A stretch of 5,781 bases of DNA, taken from Pseudolabrys sp. (GTDB lineage: Bacteria; Pseudomonadota; Alphaproteobacteria; Rhizobiales; Xanthobacteraceae). The notes below the pieces were generated by a model that was not told the origin of the DNA, did no database searches, and saw nothing but the letters and a program-made list of their open reading frames with translations. Of the stretch, positions 4,735 through 5,781 are shown one piece after another. The stretch lies in assembly GCA_029945495.1 (NCBI GenBank), contig JAQSCR010000515.1, positions 1-5,781 on the forward strand. Reading direction: 5' to 3'. The stretch's first letter is position 1; every line of letters begins with the position of its first letter. A program made the position numbers and the translations under genes.

Positions 4735-4965
4735 ATGCCTTACCCGACCGAATTGCAAAACGAGCAACATGAACGGCTGCAGCTGATCGCCGAGGCGCTC
4801 GATCTGCCGGAATGGGAAATCGATCTTGCGTTGGCCAGCGAGGCCGGTCTAGTGGAATTCGCGGAGCGTTATGACCAAAGCCTCGATTACATCGTGAAGG
4901 GCGATCTTCAACCGATGCTCCGCACGCTCTGCAAGCGCAGAACAGCGGGCCTGCAGGCATTCTAG
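4735..4965 (+). CDS. 76-aa hypothetical protein, first gene of the HNH operon
   Basis: I do not recognise a family. The chain is almost entirely predicted helical (QNEQHERLQLIAEALDLP, then EWEIDLALASEAGLVEFAERY, then the C-terminal basic LCKRRTAGLQAF). It is acidic in the first 60 residues and basic at the end, with one cysteine and no signal peptide. The ATG at 4735 is chosen because AAGGGG lies about 6 nt upstream and the earlier in-frame ATGs (for example 4690) have no such site. It ends 6 bp before the HNH gene, so the two are surely co-transcribed. A DNA-binding or regulatory accessory role in a phage-like cluster is possible, but nothing in the sequence proves it. Confidence 0.65.
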   Translation: MPYPTELQNEQHERLQLIAEALDLPEWEIDLALASEAGLVEFAERYDQSLDYIVKGDLQPMLRTLCKRRTAGLQAF

Positions 4966-4971
4966 ACTGTC

Positions 4972-5373
4972 ATGGCCTATAAGCCGTTATTCAACTCTAG
5001 GAAGCGGGAGGCGCTTTGGCAGCGCGAGCAGCTTGCTGCGTACCTCGCAGAGCGCGGCAAGTTGCCGATATGCAATCTTTGTGATCGGCCGGTCAGTCCC
5101 GACGAGCCGTGGGACGAGAGCCACGATCCCGCGCAGCCGCGAGTGTTTGGCGGCAAATCAACCGGGGTCGCGCACCACGCGTGCAATCACCGCCACGGCG
5201 CCGAAGTTGTGACGCCTTTAGTTGCCCATTGCAATCGGGTGCGTCAAAAACACCTCGGCACCTGGCGCTCGAAATTTCCCCTTCCCGGCGGGCGCAATGA
5301 TCCACGCCGGCGTAAGGTCTCGGGTGAAATCGTAAGCCGTAAAACTGGTGAGCGGTGGGTGCCGGCGCGATGA
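4972..5373 (+). CDS. HNH endonuclease-like protein
   Basis: This 133-aa protein carries an HNH (beta-beta-alpha-metal) nuclease signature. A CxxC pair is at 34-37 (CNLC), the catalytic-type histidine is in DESH (48-51), a GG turn is at 60-61, and the closing helix VAHHACNHRHG (67-76) includes C71, N72 and H73 or H75 as metal or structural ligands. The second cysteine pair of classical CxxC HNH enzymes is reduced to one cysteine, with histidines perhaps taking its place. The flanks are basic (RKREALWQR; PRRRKVSG), which suits DNA binding. Small HNH proteins of this size are frequent in phages next to terminase genes. No Shine-Dalgarno is visible, and the start lies 6 bp after the preceding stop, so translation is probably coupled. 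Its stop overlaps the next start as ATGA. Confidence 0.75.
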   Translation: MAYKPLFNSRKREALWQREQLAAYLAERGKLPICNLCDRPVSPDEPWDESHDPAQPRVFGGKSTGVAHHACNHRHGAEVVTPLVAHCNRVRQKHLGTWRSKFPLPGGRNDPRRRKVSGEIVSRKTGERWVPAR

Positions 5374-5781
5374 AGAAGCCTAAACCTGGGCCTCTTGCCA
5401 CGCCCCTACGGATTAAGCTCCGGCCCGCTACGGAGGCGCACGTTCTGTTCGGATTGTGGACGAAAGAACAGGCACATCGCCATGAGTGGCTCGAACGATT
5501 TCGGATATTCGCAGAAAAACGCAGCAAACTTGATCTGCTGTTCGAGCACTATGGCATTTCGAAATCTGGCGTCGCGGGTGAAGATTACCGCGAATTGGCT
5601 CTCCGCCTAGCGGAGGAATTCCTTGATGGATTCAAAGTCGAAGAAGTCACAATTGACGAGAGAGACCAGAGGCAGGTTGAACGGTCCGCGCGAATAACGC
5701 GCTTACTCCTGGACGTGGACAGCGTGCGGGAACACGAACGCCAGAACGGGCGCGAGTGCACTGACCCAGAGGCCATTGATA
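5370..5781 (+). CDS. Unrecognised protein of the HNH operon, 3' truncated by the window end
   Basis: An open frame runs from ATG at 5370, overlapping the HNH stop by ATGA, to the end of the window without a stop (137 codons seen). The start is MKKPKPGPLATPLRIKLRP. The rest is strongly helical and charged, for example EQAHRHEWLERFRIFAEKRSK (about 34-54) and ELALRLAEEFLDGF (about 78-91), with one visible cysteine. I cannot assign a family. By position after an HNH gene it could be a phage small terminase or related DNA-packaging accessory, but no motif confirms that. Its codon use differs from the left-hand genes, with AGA, AGG, ATA, CTA and TTA all present, a sign of recent acquisition. Confidence 0.6.
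   Translation, partial: MKKPKPGPLATPLRIKLRPATEAHVLFGLWTKEQAHRHEWLERFRIFAEKRSKLDLLFEHYGISKSGVAGEDYRELALRLAEEFLDGFKVEEVTIDERDQRQVERSARITRLLLDVDSVREHERQNGRECTDPEAID

Noticed and set aside
5093..5527. Minus-strand open frame of 144 codons
   Set aside because: It is antisense to the HNH gene and the following gene, whose ATGA overlap and HNH motif support the plus strand.

Overview
The window looks like chromosomal DNA of a high-GC alphaproteobacterium, most likely Bradyrhizobium, Rhodopseudomonas or a close relative. The support is the GC-rich codon use, a set of small hypothetical proteins of a type common in that family, and promoter-like sites that match the alphaproteobacterial general-stress (EcfG) consensus. 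This placement is inference from composition and protein style; there is no rRNA or marker gene in the window.

Left part, about 1-3500, is ordinary host chromosome read on the minus strand. It carries a 395-aa FAD-dependent aromatic hydroxylase very like 3-hydroxybenzoate 6-hydroxylase (17-1204), an exported CHRD-domain protein (1385-1825), a 65-aa four-cysteine zinc-ribbon-like protein (1959-2156), an unrecognised 117-aa protein (2560-2913) and a stand-alone sensor-globin/protoglobin of 152 aa (3030-3488). The genes are mostly monocistronic and separated by gaps, and hairpin terminators follow the CHRD and zinc-ribbon genes. A plus-strand gene at 3660-3941 encodes a small secreted protein. 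It sits behind a full match to the EcfG promoter consensus and ends in a hairpin. A weaker EcfG-like site precedes the 117-aa gene, so part of this stretch may belong to the general stress response.

After about 3990 the character changes. A roughly 280-bp non-coding stretch with hairpins and short repeats leads into what looks like an accessory or phage-derived block. On the minus strand a ribbon-helix-helix DNA-binding protein (4435-4662) overlaps by ATGA a 54-aa helical protein (4274-4438). Divergently on the plus strand run three tightly packed genes: a 76-aa unknown (4735-4965), an HNH endonuclease-like protein (4972-5373) and an unknown reading frame that runs off the window end (5370-5781). 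The two arms share a control region. In it, two copies of the palindrome GGTATACC form a perfect 12-bp inverted repeat that brackets the start codon of the regulator gene and overlaps candidate -10 elements on both strands. The simplest reading is an autoregulated switch controlling a small phage-like or mobile gene cluster. That bipartite regulator-operator arrangement is the most interesting feature here.
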